A stretch of DNA of 64,000 bases from Canna indica (Eukaryota > Streptophyta > Magnoliopsida > Zingiberales > Cannaceae), in the NCBI GenBank assembly GCA_034359265.1, contig CP136893.1, positions 47,503,501 through 47,567,500 on the forward strand, written 5' to 3'. Made by a program: the position numbers and the translations under genes. This document shows, piece by piece, positions 1 to 11,649 of this stretch (within the stretch, counting starts at the first letter, position 1; the number at the start of each line of letters is the position of its first letter). Under the pieces are notes generated by a model. It did no database searches, was not told the DNA's origin, and saw only the letters and a program-made list of their open reading frames with translations.

Positions 1-104
1 AACTAATATGGAACCTGAAAGGTATTCTCAATGAAATCATTAGTCCCATGTTTGTTATCATCAAAACCGATATTAAGACTATGGTTGAAAACCTAAAGCC
101 AACA
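1..104 (-). mobile_element. Copia LTR end (TGTTGG-type), cut by window edge
   Basis: The sequence is the reverse complement of the first ~100 bases of the LTR that recurs at 1483, 5912 and 36545 on the plus strand. It ends in CCAACA at 104, which is TGTTGG on the minus strand. The rest of the LTR lies left of the window. The insertion sits exactly at the edge of a 28-bp minisatellite. The 5 bases after it, GGGAT, would be the target-site duplication, but the partner is not visible. Confidence 0.85.
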
Positions 105-106
105 GG

Positions 107-610
107 GATTGCATCAAGATAGATGTAAGGTTGTGATAGCATCATGTTAGATGAAAGGCTGAGATTACATCATGTTAGATGGAGGGCTGTGATCGCATCA
201 TGTTAGATGGAAGGCTGTGATTGCATCATGTTAGATGTAAGGCTGGGATTGCATGAGGATAGATATAAGGCTGTGATTGCATCATGTTAGATGAAAGGCT
301 GAGATTACATCAGGTTAGATGGAGGGCTATGATTGCATCATGTTATATGGAAGGCTGGGATTGCATCAGGATAGATGGAAGACTATGATTGCATCATGTT
401 AGATGGAAGGCTGGGATTGCATCAGGATAGATATAAGGCTGTGATTGCATCATGTTATATAGAAGACTGAGATTACATCAACTTAGATGGAGGGTTGTGA
501 TTGCATCATGTTAGATGGAAGGTTGGGATTACATTAGGATAGATGTAAGGTTGTGATTGCATCATGTTGGATGGAAGGTTGAGATTGCATCAGGTTAGAT
601 GGAGGGCTGT
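107..610. repeat. 28-bp minisatellite, 18 units
   Basis: Eighteen contiguous 28-bp units fill 504 bases without an indel; each starts with a GATTGCATCA-like decamer. A 19th unit starts at 611 but loses the pattern after about 10 bases. Unit variants recur in order: units with AGGATAGAT, then units ending AGGCTGA, then units with GGAGGG, then units with GGAAGGCTGG. This gives a higher-order period of about four units (112 bp), seen best at units 6-9 and 12-15. No spacers separate the units. By comparison with the tandem blocks at 17081 and 41305, it probably expanded inside a Ty3 LTR. Confidence 0.95.
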
Positions 611-1477
611 GATTGCATCTATGATTTGATCCTATTTAGATGTAGGGCAAAGATTTCACTATTGAATTATTTGAATTGTAGTACCGATATATTTATTTGT
701 AGCAGTGATTTATTAAATAAATTTAAGGCATTTCTTTTATTATCCCAAATAATTATATTGAGACCTTTAAGTTAGCAAAAATATTCATATTATATATGAA
801 TTTTCACCTAATAGACATTCTGGATTCATTGGCAAGGTCTGTTCATCATCAAACCTTCGGATTTTGAAAATACTAGGCGGACGTCGCCTCGTTTTGTGTG
901 CCGAGTTGAAAAATCATGTTTTATATGTTTTTATGATTTCAATCTGAGATGATTCGTGGTTATAATGTTTGATGATGTGAATCTTATCCTAGATCAGTGT
1001 TACCCTATGTTGAAATACTATCTTATTGTTTCATTCCATTAATTTTACTGCTGAAGTTCCTTTCGGTATTGTTAGCGTGATATACTTGTCTCTTTTCTTA
1101 CGATGTTGAACATGCTATATTCCTATTTCATGGTTGTTATGAACGTTGTGAGATCTAAATTTGTGAGCACTATTTCCATATGCATATATTTGTGTGGGGT
1201 TGTGATTGTATGGTAGGAGGAGGTGGAGATGGAGGTATGCCCTAGACATACCCTTGTTATCTATTGTGCACATCTTGTTATGCTCATTTATATATATGTA
1301 CCTGCGTGTGTGATGTTGTGATGTGTGTGTTGCATTTCCCGAAAGCCTCACTAGTGCGGGGAAGAGCCCCGAGCAGACAGCGTTGGTCTTATTTCGGAAG
1401 TCCGGTTGGTGCAGGGAGATCATACCCCAAGGAGACAGTTCGGAGACCTGAGCACATGAGGGGAACGTATGCCCCAA
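611..1477 (+). mobile_element. Ty3-type LTR remnant, left part
   Basis: There is no coding content. The segment runs from the minisatellite to the target site of the Copia element at 1483 and resumes at 14153. The joined sequence ends like the other Ty3 LTRs of the window. Only the right side (14153-14943) has clear similarity to those LTRs, so assigning this part rests on continuity. Confidence 0.5.
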
Positions 1478-1482
1478 CAGGC

Positions 1483-2612
1483 TGTTGGCCTAAGGTTTTC
1501 TACCTTAGTCTTAATCTCGGTTTTGATGATAACAAATATGGAACTAATGTTTCATTGAGAAATATTTTCAGGTTCCATATCGGTTAGCTCTCGATGTCCT
1601 CAATCGAAAATATCGAAGAAATCGGAAGGACATTAGTCGACACGTTCGGGTTCGTCGTGGAGGTTTCTCAAAGTTCGATGTGTGCACCAAAGACATCTTG
1701 GACGAGTCTAAAGAACACATGGAAAGCTCTCCAAATTGATGCATGTTGAAGGTCAGAACCTTGAAATAAAGCGCGCAAGAAGAAGGCTGAAAAAAATCAA
1801 GTCAGCCTAGGTTCGATCGACCAGTCAGTCGACCGAATGTGGTGAAAAATTGGCAGTAGCCAATTCGGTCGACTGGCAAGCGACCGGGCGTCCCCAACGG
1901 GTAGAAAAAATGCCCGTTGGGTGGAGCTGCTAAGTGAGGGGTTATAACTACCCCTCACCAACCTTGCAAGAGGTTTTCAACCATTCAATGAAGATCTCCT
2001 AGAGTGTTCTTGAGCATTCCCAAGTGGATTTTATCGCGCAAGCTTCGACGATCGTTCATCTACTCGAAGCATTCTTTCTGCCTCATCTCCGTCTTCACTT
2101 CGAGCTCTACATCTTGACGAGTTGGAGGATTTGGAGGCTTTGCAAGGGAGCTCACGTGTGTGGTTTAATTCTTAGCTCCTTTCTTATTAGTTTTCTTGTT
2201 ATTAAACTAGGTTTCCATTGTTAGCTTGCTAGGTGTGCTAGGTTAAACACCTTAGGATTTCCTTTGTAGAATTATGTTTTGCCTAGGTGAATAGGTGTGA
2301 GGCATTCTCAAAGGTTTGAGAAGCAAATCCTCGGCTGTATTCAAAGGGAAACACATTATCTATAAAGGAGTTGGTTGGAAATCCTTGGTGGGGAGCCAAG
2401 GTAGTGGAGTAGGCGGTGTTGGCCGAACCACTATAATCTCTTGTGTCTGCATTGCCTTGTTTAATTGCTTTTCATATTTGCTAACGAATTATCATTTAGT
2501 CGCACTTAGTTTCAGTTGAAATTTGAATTATTTTAAAAGAATTTGAATTGAAGGTAAAATTAACCCAACACTATTCAATCCCCCCCCTTCTAGTGTGGGT
2601 ATTCAATCAACA
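1483..2612 (+). repeat. 5' LTR of the CAGGC-flanked Copia element
   Basis: It is 1130 bp, TGTTGG to CAACA, followed by the primer-binding site. U3 holds GGTCGACC-type palindromes at about 1813-1890. A TATA-like TTATAA lies near 1939. The U5 end (C-rich tract, then TAGTGTGGGTATTC) matches the LTR at 35065 rather than its own 3' LTR. Confidence 0.9.
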
Positions 2613-2614
2613 TT

Positions 2615-2626
2615 TGGTATCAGAGC
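2615..2626 (+). other. Primer-binding site, initiator Met tRNA
   Basis: TGGTATCAGAGC lies two bases after the LTR end. It is complementary to the 3' end of plant initiator tRNA-Met, the usual Copia primer. Confidence 0.9.
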
Positions 2627-2680
2627 AGGTCGTGGATTGAGATTTCAACATTTCATCTACATCTTGCCTCGATCCGAAAA

Positions 2681-4070
2681 ATGGCACTAAAGAGTGTAGC
2701 GTCTATACCACCTAGGTTCGATGAGTCTAACTTTGGTCTTTGGAAGAGTAGAATGTATACTTTCCTAAAGATTCAAGGTTTCGGTGTTTTAACATGGTAA
2801 AAATCCAATATATTGAACCTAAGGAAAACATGGATGCATGGACCCAAAAACAAATTAATAGGTTTGAATTAAATGCTAAGGCAACAAATTGCATATATTG
2901 TTCTTTGAAAAATAATATTTTTGAAAAGATCATGCATTGTACTTCCGCATTCGATATTTGGGCTTACTTAAATGTCTTATATGATTATGCTAAAATCGAG
3001 GAGTTAGAAACTTTTATTGAAGGTAGTGATGACAATGGTCATTCTTCCAATACTAACATGGTTTTTGAAGCCCAAAGTGTCTCTAGTCATAGGAGCACTA
3101 CAAATCGGAAAAGAAAGGTGATTCTGCCATGTGTGCAAACAAAAATGGCATGTGATGAAGAATTGCTCTGCCATGAAGAACAAGGCAAAGAAGAGGTCGA
3201 ATGCTTCCACATCCTCATTCCACTCAAGTGAGACGTCCTCTTGCCATGACTATGAAACCACATCAAAAGATTGCCTCATAAATGATAACAATGAGGTACA
3301 CTCTTCTTCTTCTAGTCATGTTAATGATAATGATAATGCTAGCTCTACTAGTTCTCTCGACATATCATATAATATGTTAGTAGATGAATACAAGAAAATG
3401 TATGCCTTGCTTGTTAAAAAGGATAATGAAAATAAAAGATTGAAGAAAGATAATATAAGGCTTAACTCTCATGTGGATGAATTAAAATTAGAAAATGAGA
3501 AAATGAAATCTAGTTCTTTTAATTTTTCACATGATAGGTTGAAACTTGAGCTTAAGGACCTAAAGCTTGAGAATGAAAATTTGAAACTTGATAATTCAAA
3601 AATTATAAGTGAAAGCAACAATTTGAAATCTCAATCTAATGCCTTGTATCAATCTCTTGATTTTGTGAAAAATGAGGTTGTGTCTCTAAATAAGAAAGTA
3701 AACGAATTGAAAAATGTTTCATTTTTTAAGAACAATAGAAATGCTTATGTAAAGAATGCCAATGTTCATCATCATTCCCATGCTATGCATTCTACCATTA
3801 GACCTCATGATCATAAGAAGAAGAATGATGTTTCTAAGAATGCTCATACTCATCATGTTTCTCATGTCAAACATTATTCCTTTAAACCTCATGTGCATAA
3901 GAAAAAGTTTCATGGAAATTATTTTTGTTGTGGTATATATGTCATGCTATTCATGATTGTGCATTTAAAAGAAATCTAATTGTTGCTAAGACACTTTGGA
4001 TTCCTAGGCCAACTCACCCCCAAGGACCCAAAACCATTTGGGTACCAAAGATCTCATCTTCTATTCTAGG
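2681..4070 (+). pseudogene. Copia gag (UBN2-type) remnant with zinc knuckle and coiled coil
   Basis: Gag packages element RNA. The reading starts at ATG 2681 (MALKSVASIPPRFDESNFGL), then shifts frame near 2790 and again near 3130-3200. A CCHC-like knuckle (C-x2-C-x4-H-x4-C) lies at about 3127-3168 with W in place of the usual glycine. It is followed by a Ser/Asn-rich stretch, a long Lys/Leu/Asn-rich coiled coil (about 3360-3720) and a His-rich tail. A second knuckle near 3920-3960 is broken by a third frameshift. The end has the IWVPK motif common before Copia protease, but no protease follows. The middle of the UBN2 domain is missing at the YDYAKIEEL junction, a deletion shared with the minus-strand gag at 46115-46830. 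It is not translatable as it stands. Confidence 0.85.
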
Positions 4071-5897
4071 GGGAGCTACCACACATGAGTGAGATGAAGT
4101 TGGTCGATTGAAGTTGCTTGAGGGCTTGAAGGGTACACCACCTCAAGGTTGCAACTTCAAGTCATCATGTTGCCTTAGGAATAAAAATTGGCATATCAGT
4201 AAACTTGGTATCATCTCCTTTACTTTATTTGAATTCATTCAAGTTGGAGTGTATAATACTTGTTTAATTCGAGTTTATTCTTACCGCTCTTGATATGGTT
4301 TTATCAAATGATTTTTGATTTTTGATTTCCGGTCTCTTCGGAGACCTATGTAGCCTATAACGGGCTCATGCGACCTTGTGGTTTTAAATCGTAGGCTCAT
4401 TGTGGCCTCTTGGTTTTCAACCAATAGGAAGGGTTGGAGATCTTATTTTTCAAATATTTCATATTTTGATATCTCTTGATTCATTTTGTTATCATGAATG
4501 ATTTATTTAAAAATGAATCTATGCTATTTAGTGAAGTTGAATTTAGAAAATGTTGCTTAGTTTTTTTTTTTCACTTCACTATTTAGTTTGATAGCTTCCA
4601 TGTAGATTTGATTTCATTTTCTCTTTATGAAGTATAATTGCAAGTTATGGGTAATTAAGAATGGAAGGCTAAGTCAATGAAAAATGAAAAGCTTGGCTAA
4701 ATTCAAAAAGATGAGGTATGTCTTTGGTTATTGCATATTTCTAGATCAATACCTCAATTTTCATGTTCGATTGATGTCTTTTTACTCATGATTGAAATAA
4801 CTTGAAAAATGATTGAAATATCATGAGTAGAAAAATTCTTACTACTTAGGCAATTTTTCATTGAGTGAAATTGCCCTAGGTTAGAACTTGTCATTAGAGA
4901 CTTACTTATTAAGTCCAAACTCATTAAACATGTTTAGATATACACATGACATGCTTCTAGGTATTTAGAGTTAAAAATTCATGTGTAGATCATCAAAGTG
5001 ATATGTATAGATCATCTTAGGGGACTCAAAGTTGAAAAAGTTTGACCTAAGTCAATAATTTGATTTAGAAATCTCATTTTGAGCCCAAATTTCACAAACA
5101 TGTTTATATTTACTCATGTTAGGTGTATATGTGTCTAAGTTTGGAAAACCATGAGTAAATGATAAAAATTAATACTTAGCAATTTTTATATTAACATGCT
5201 TATTTATTTATTGAAATCATGCTAAGTTGAAACATTAGGTAAATGACATTAGCTTCACTTCAAACTTGATATACATGCTTTAAATGCTCATATCTTGGTA
5301 TTTTGAAAGTTTGAATGAAATCTAGAAATGTCATGAAAGATTCACTTATTTACGAAAATGCCATTAAAGTATCATTCTTCCCAAGTGCTCATTTCTCGAT
5401 ACTTTAGATTTTCATCCAAATCTTTGAATAAGATGTCAAGTATGATATTGTAATTCTATTTTTGGTATCATTCTTATTATTATTTAAGAAAAAACATTTC
5501 TAAAATGAATTTTAAAACTTCGACTGATACATCTAATATCAATACTTGAATTAGTACATGATTTCCAGTTTTAGATTATAATCATTCTAGGATACCATGT
5601 ATTAATTAGTCTCACTTGTATCTATATTTTCATCCCTTGAGTTGAGATCTTCATGCTTCATGAAAACTAATTTTAGAGTCTCAACTTTCTCTAGATTATC
5701 TTTTCTTGCTCTTTTTGATTGATGTTAAAAGGGAGAGAAAAAATATAGGTAAAAGGGAAGAAAATATAGGAAACTCATGCATATAGATAGGGGGAGTTTA
5801 TTTTCATAGATATGCATGTTGATAGGGGGAGAAATCCCTTAGTTGATATCCTTTGTGCTTTAATATATATATTTTCTTAAGGATGTTTGTCATCATC
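4071..5897 (+). other. Non-coding internal region of the gag-only Copia element
   Basis: About 1.8 kb of AT-rich sequence occupies the place where pol would be. No reading frame of note and no protease, integrase or RT motif is visible. A stretch near 4330-4430 (GGTCTC, GGAGACC and a CCTATAACGGGC-like piece) recurs in reverse at about 31560-31660, so this non-coding part belongs to a repeated family and is not random filler. Confidence 0.7.
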
Positions 5898-5910
5898 AAA
5901 AAGGGGGAGA
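5898..5910 (+). other. Polypurine tract
   Basis: AAAAAGGGGGAGA lies one base before the 3' LTR, the expected primer for plus-strand synthesis. Confidence 0.85.
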
Positions 5911-5911
5911 T

Positions 5912-6863
5912 TGTTGGCCTAAGGTTTTCTATCTTGGTCTTAATCTCAGTTTTGATGTTAACAAACATGGAACTAATGTTTCATTGAGAAATATTTTCAG
6001 GTTCCATATCGGTTAGCGCTCAATGTCCTCGATCGAAAATATCGAAGAAATTGGATAATCGAAAGGACATTGGTCGACGCGTTCGGGTTCGTCGCGGAGG
6101 TTTCTCAAAGTTTGACGTGTTCACCAAAGACGTATTGGATGAGCCTAAATAACACATGGAAAGCTCTCCAAATTGACACATGTTGAAGGTCGGAACCCTG
6201 AAATGAAGCGCGCAAGAAGAAGGCTGAAAAAAATCAAGTCAGCATAGGTTCGGTCGACCGGTCGGTTGACCGAATAGGGTCAAAAATTGACAGTAGCCAA
6301 TTCGGTCGATCGGTCGGTCGACCGAATGTTGCCAAGAAGCGGCAGAAAGCCTTCGATCGCTCGACCGGTCGACCAACCATCGACCCGCAAGCGTTCTGCG
6401 ATCGGTAACAGGCAAAAATCTACACGTTGAGAAGAGATGAGCTCTCTTCTCTCTTCATGGCTTATAAGTAGGAAGCCATGAGAGCCTTCCTCCAGCATGT
6501 TGACTATCTCTAACCTCCTTGAGCCATCTCTTGATTAATTCTAAGCCTTCATTGAGCAAACCTTGTGAAAACCCTAGCTTGAACCTTTCATCTCCTTGAT
6601 TAAGCCTTTACTTCATTGCTTCATCATCAAAAGCATCAAGAGGAAGCTAGGAATCTTGTTGTGGAGCTAAGTAATTGATTGTTTGATTTATTACTCCATT
6701 TAGTGTTGTATTTTCTTGTTTATTTCTTTGTATTTGAGTTTGTGTAAGACCTAGAGTGAGTCGTAAAATTGGGTGATAGCCGTGGTGTTTGAGGTTTAAA
6801 TCCACCGGTGTAAACGTAGTTTACTAGGATTAGTTGAGTTGTCCCTTAGGTTGAGGTGGGAGA
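5912..6863 (+). repeat. 3' LTR of the CAGGC-flanked Copia element, left part
   Basis: It begins TGTTGGCCTAAGG and follows the 5' LTR closely for about 350 bases, including the GGTCGACC palindrome cluster (about 6250-6390). A TATA-like CTTATAAGTAGG lies near 6462. It is interrupted by the CACTA element and resumes at 13789. Confidence 0.9.
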
Positions 6864-7060
6864 CACTACTACAAATTGAGTCTTCAGCAACGGCCGCTCA
6901 AGCCGTTGCAGATATGTTGTATCTGCAACGGCTTTCTAACGAACATGCGAGCTGTTGCTGATTATTTTAATTATCAGCAACAGTTTTCTAATGGACAGGT
7001 GAGCCGTTGCTGATGATAACTTATTAGCAACGGCTTTCTAACTGGCGAGTCAGCCGTTGC
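6864..7060 (+). repeat. Left TIR and subterminal repeats of CACTA 1
   Basis: CACTACT is followed by alternating CAGCAACGGC and GCCGTTGC motifs in both orientations every 20-40 bases. Such motif clusters are where TNPA-type proteins bind in En/Spm. The same motif fills 13485-13785. Confidence 0.85.
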
Positions 7061-7068
7061 TAATATGT

Positions 7069-7320
7069 TTATATAGGTCGCAGATCGCGCCCGCCCCTTC
7101 TTCCTCCCGCTGCTGCCGCTGCCTCCTCCTCCCACCTCTCACCGCCGCTACCGACGCTGCCGTCCGTCCTCGACCGTCGATTTCAGGTATTCCTCGCCGC
7201 CCGGCCTTCTCTTCCCATTGCGGCCGGCGGGAAATTCGACCGAAACCCTATTTTTAGGGTTTCGGCCGATGGTCGCCACCGAAGCTTCTACAGTGTCCGG
7301 ACACTGTACGCCGGCGCCGG
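7069..7320 (+). promoter_or_regulatory. CACTA promoter and GC-rich leader
   Basis: TTATATAGG at 7069 directly follows the subterminal repeats and precedes a GC-rich leader with CAGGTATTC (possible splice donor, about 7183). The sister copy has ATATATATAGG (about 19972) and a leader with a perfect CAGGTAAGT donor (about 20122). Both leaders contain AAACCCTA...TAGGGTTT as an inverted pair (about 7243-7263). The conserved order of TATA, leader and donor supports a transposon promoter with a spliced 5' exon. The ORF in this leader is probably not a gene. Confidence 0.6.
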
Positions 7321-7555
7321 AAATCATAGTTTTAGATTTATTTATTTATTTATTTATTTATTTGTTAATTAATTATTTAATTAATTGTTTAATTTGTTAG
7401 ATAATTTTTAGGGTTTAGATTAATTTTTAGAGTTTATATTAATTTTTAGTTTAATTTAGTTAGATTAATATTTAATAATGGTAGGTTAATTATTTAAATT
7501 AATGAAAATGATGTAGATTAATATTAATTAATTAGTTAAACTATTATTAATTAGT
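7321..7555 (+). other. AT-rich spacer in CACTA 1
   Basis: TTAGATTAAT-type low-complexity sequence, probably the first intron. The sister copy has the same composition at 20240-20475. No gene is visible. Confidence 0.5.
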
Positions 7556-7561
7556 CCAAAG

Positions 7562-7700
7562 TTGTCCTCAGTGGACTCGCGTCGGAATTGTCCACTTCGG
7601 ACGCGCGTCGGAATAGTTCATTTTGGACTCCCGCCGGAATCGTCTAATTTGGACTCGTGTCAGAATTGTCCAACATGGACTCAAACTGACTCGAAACATT
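7562..7700 (+). repeat. Short tandem block (about 29 bp) in CACTA 1
   Basis: Four to five diverged units of the type GGACTCGCGTCGGAATTGTCC follow each other. The same block occurs at about 20480-20615 in the sister copy, so it predates their split. Confidence 0.75.
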
Positions 7701-7849
7701 TAGAAAATAATCATCCATCCGACGAGTTGATATGTTTCACGTACGCATCGACGAGTCGGTTATGATTTAGCAAAGCCTTAGATTCGTTCGGGGATTGTAT
7801 GTTCGTGTAAAAGAAGTAGATGATCTTTTATACGACGTACAATTCTTGA

Positions 7850-8095
7850 ATTGTCCCTAATTGGATAATTTGGGAATATAGTTATTTGTACTGCAATTAC
7901 GTTTTTCTTTTAACCGTTAACTAATTATTCTAAATTTCGGCAGCATCTCTCTTGTTCTCCGATACGCGCCCAGATGATATGCATATTCGGAGAACTGTAG
8001 GGAGATGCTGCCAAAATTTAGAATGAAGTTAGCGGTTAAAATAAGTACTTAGTGCAATATAAATAACATAAATCCCGAATGGAATAGGACAATCT
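7850..8095. repeat. Foldback of about 245 nt before TNP2
   Basis: The left arm (about 7850-7965) and right arm (about 7983-8095) are imperfect reverse complements around a loop near 7966-7982. The strongest part pairs GGCAGCATCTCTC (7939-7951) with the GGGAGATGCTGCC copy ending at 8012. It ends about 25 bases before the TNP2 ATG. The sister copy keeps the whole foldback at about 20765-21030. It could shape the leader RNA or feed small RNAs. Confidence 0.85.
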
Positions 8096-8120
8096 CACCT
8101 ATAGGCATTAACCAAAGAAA

Positions 8121-11100
8121 TTGTCATTGATTGATAGAATCATGTTGGCTGATCGAAGTTGGATGTACCGACGTCTTGATTGTGGAGCTTTAACAAATGA
8201 GTTTCGATTAGGCGTAACGTACTTCCTAAATTTTGCCTATTTGAATCAGAATTTCATTAGCATCGGTGATCAAATCCGATGTCCGTGCCGCATTTGTTTG
8301 AATGGACGATTTTTGGATCGGGAGACTGTCACTCTGCATCTATATAGCAAAGGATTTGCATCAAGATATTTTCTATAGACTTGTCACGGGGAGTCACGTG
8401 AAGTCGGGACGTCGAGTAATCCTGTTGTTCAGACATATGGTGAATCTTCCTCTGCTGGTGCTTCTTCATCTAGTCAATCTAATCCCTATAGAACTATGAT
8501 ACTTGATAGTCTTGGGGGTCAATTCCGCCTGAATGATAATGTTGATCGGCCAATTCTTCAGACATTAGTCCCACCAGATACTACAGCGGTTGATATCACA
8601 CAAGTACAAACTGCGGTAGAGATTGAATTATCGAATAAAGAAGCTGTAGAATTTTACGAGATGTTGAAAGCTGCCGATGAACCTTTGTATGAGAATTGTC
8701 CTAAATATACTAGGTTTTCAGCAATGACACATCTCCTAAACATCAAGGCCAATTGTAATATCAGCAGGGTTGCGTATGATCGGATTGCAGGATTGATTAA
8801 TGGAATGCTGCCTACTGATAACAAGTTTGAGCCAACTTTTTATAAGACTAAAAAGCTAATGAGAAAATTGGGGCTTGGGTACAAAAAAATACACGCGTGC
8901 CAAAATAACTGCATTTTATATTATAAAGAAAATGTGCAGTTGGATAAATGCCATGTATGTCAACATTCTCGTTACAAGGAGAAGAAATCGGTCCGACAGA
9001 AAAATATTCCGTTTAAGGTGCTTCGGTATTTTCCACTAACACCGAGGCTTCAAAGATTATTCATGTCGGAAAAGACAGCCCCCTACATGAGTTGGCATGC
9101 AAGAAGTCGTGATGATACAGTAATGACTCATTCATCCGACAGTGAAGCATGGAAACATTTGGATACATATTATCCTTCATTTGCTAGGGATACTAGAAAT
9201 ATAAGATTGGGATTGTGCACAGATGGTTTTAATCCGTTTGGACATTCTGCAACTCCTTATTCAGTTTGGCCAGTGTTGCTGACAGTTTATAATTTACCAC
9301 CGTCAATGTGTATGAAAGATGAATTTATTTATCTTTCGATGATTATTCCGGGTTCTAAGGGTCCGTGAAAAGAAATTGACATATTTTTCAGACCCTTGAT
9401 AGATGAATTGAAAACATTGTGGACTGAGGGAGCTATCACTTATGATTGTCATCGGAAGCAAAACTTCAATTTAAAAGCCATGGTCTTGTGGACAATCAAT
9501 GATTTCCCAGCGTACGACATGTTGTCTGGTTGGAGCACTCATGGCCGACTCTCTTGTCCGTATTGTATGGAACACTCTAAATCAATCAGTCTTCAGAACG
9601 GATGAAAAATCTCATTCTTTGATTATCATCGTCAATTCCTACCGGCTAATCATCAATATCGAAGGAATCGTAATAAATTTACTAAGGGCAGAGTCGAAAG
9701 AGATGGGCCACCATCGATGTTGTCTGGTGAACAAATGTTAGCACGTGTTTCAGCACTTCCAGATAAAGTATTTGGTCGCAATGAAAGAGTGTCAGGTTTT
9801 GGCCAAATACATAACTGGGTGAAAAAAAGTATCTTTTGGGAATTGCCCTATTGGAGTTCATTATTGATTCGACATAATTTAGATGTGATGCACATTGAAA
9901 AAAATGTGTTTGATAATATTTTCAACACTTTGATGGATATTTCCGGAAAAACTAAAGATAATGTCAAAGCCCGACATGATATGAAAATACTTTGTAAAAG
10001 ACCAGAGTTGGAGTTACAAGAGGTCAACGGACGATATCTGAAACCGAAGGCCCCATATGTGTTAAATAAACAACAGATCAAAGATGTTTGTCAATGGGTA
10101 AAAGAACTCAGATTACTCGATGGATATGCTTCAAACTTATCTCGATGTGTGAACGTCGATGATTGCAAAATATCAGGGATGAAGAGCCATGATTGTCATG
10201 TATTCATGTAGAGATTACTTTCGATCGCATTTCGAGATCTTCTTCCTGATAATATTTGGGGTCCGTTGACTGAATTAAGTATGTTTTTTAGAAACATCTG
10301 TGCAAATGTCCTTCGAGTCGAAGATATGTCAACACTTGAAAATAATATTGTTGAAATCATATGCAAGCTGGAGCAGTTTTTCCCTCCCGCATTTTTTGAC
10401 TCGATGGAGCATCTACCGATACACTTGGCATACGAGGCACGAGTTGGTGGCCCCGTTCAATATCGGTGGATGTACTTATTTGAAAGATACATGAATCGTT
10501 TGAAGAAAAAAGTAAAGAACGCCGCAGCTAATGAAGGATCAATATCTGAATCGTGTATCATCCAAGAAATTTCAACATTATGCTCATTTTACTTTGAATC
10601 GACATTACAGACAAGATTTGATCGTCTTCCACGTAACGACGACATTCAGATGGACGTTTAAATATATTTTGTCACTCTGGTCGTGCTTTTGGTTCTCGTC
10701 CATCTCGACACTTAAGCGAGGAAGAGTATCATTTGGCACACTCAATTGTCCTAAGATTGAACAATTCATTGAAATATTTGACATTAAGATGGTGCAAAAA
10801 TACTCTATTCACAATGATGAAGAATTGGAGAGATTATGGAATCGTGATTTCCCTACTTGGATTCAGACTTACAGCAAAGATCACAGAGCTAAAATAGATG
10901 AAAGAATATTTGAGTTTGTTAGTGGACCGTCGCGACTAGTGTCGTGCTATAGCGGATATATTGTTAATGGGTATAAATTTCACACGGTTGAATATGCATT
11001 TACAAAGAAGACGATGAATGCTGGGGTCTGTGTGAAAGGGACAACCTATGTTGAATGTGATATGGATTTTTATGGACTGGTAGAAGAAGTGATAAAGTTG

Positions 11101-11592
11101 CACTACTTCAGCTTGAAATCAGTTATTTTATTTAGATGTCATTGGTTCGATACAACAGAAAGGGGCATGAAAGTTCATCCAAAATACAAACTTGTTGAGG
11201 TTAATTACAAATCTAAATTGGCAGCAAATGAGCCTTTTATATTGGCATCACAAGCCGAACAAGTATATTACGCGAAGTATCCGGCTCGAAATAAAGATAG
11301 AGCAGATTGGCGTGTAGTCTGTAAGACAAATGGTAGAGGAAAAATTGATCCGATAGTAGGAGAAAATGAGCTGATACCTAATATGACAGATGATTTCTAT
11401 CAAGAAGATGATCCTCCTGCTGTAGATCATATTATTCTAATACTCGAGGATGCAGACACAATGTCAATTCAATTAGAAGTTGAATATGTTGATGATGACG
11501 ATCATGAAATTAAGGAAGCTGGAGATGAAGAAGATGAAGAAGAGGAAGAAGAGGAAGAATTCGAAGACTATTATTCAGATGATGAGGAATAA
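8121..11592 (+). pseudogene. TNP2-like CACTA transposase, broken
   Basis: TNP2 is the transposase of CACTA elements. From ATG 8121 the N-terminus is a transposase-associated domain (RSWMYRRL at about 8150; C-P-C-x2-C-L-N-GRFLD at about 8280-8320). The Transposase_21 core follows: KYTRFSAMTHLL, LGLCTDGFNPFG, WTINDFPAYDMLSGWSTHG, and a C-P-Y-C pair near 9555. Then come a DUF4218-like part (about 10170-10660) and a DUF4216-like part (GYKFHT, LFRCHWFDT, ASQAEQVYY), ending in an acidic tail. Frame 3 is cut by stops at 8376 (W of the usual WTCHGE), 9366, 9603 and 10209. Near 10620-10750 the reading shifts by one base. The full domain set is present, so it decayed after insertion. Confidence 0.93.
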
Positions 11593-11649
11593 TTTTAAAG
11601 TATATATTTTATTAAATATATCTCTACTATTTATACAATAATCTTATTA

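Noticed and set aside
107..610. CRISPR-like array of 28-bp repeats
   Set aside because: Units are contiguous with no spacers, vary in sequence, and lie in plant repeat DNA; it is a minisatellite.
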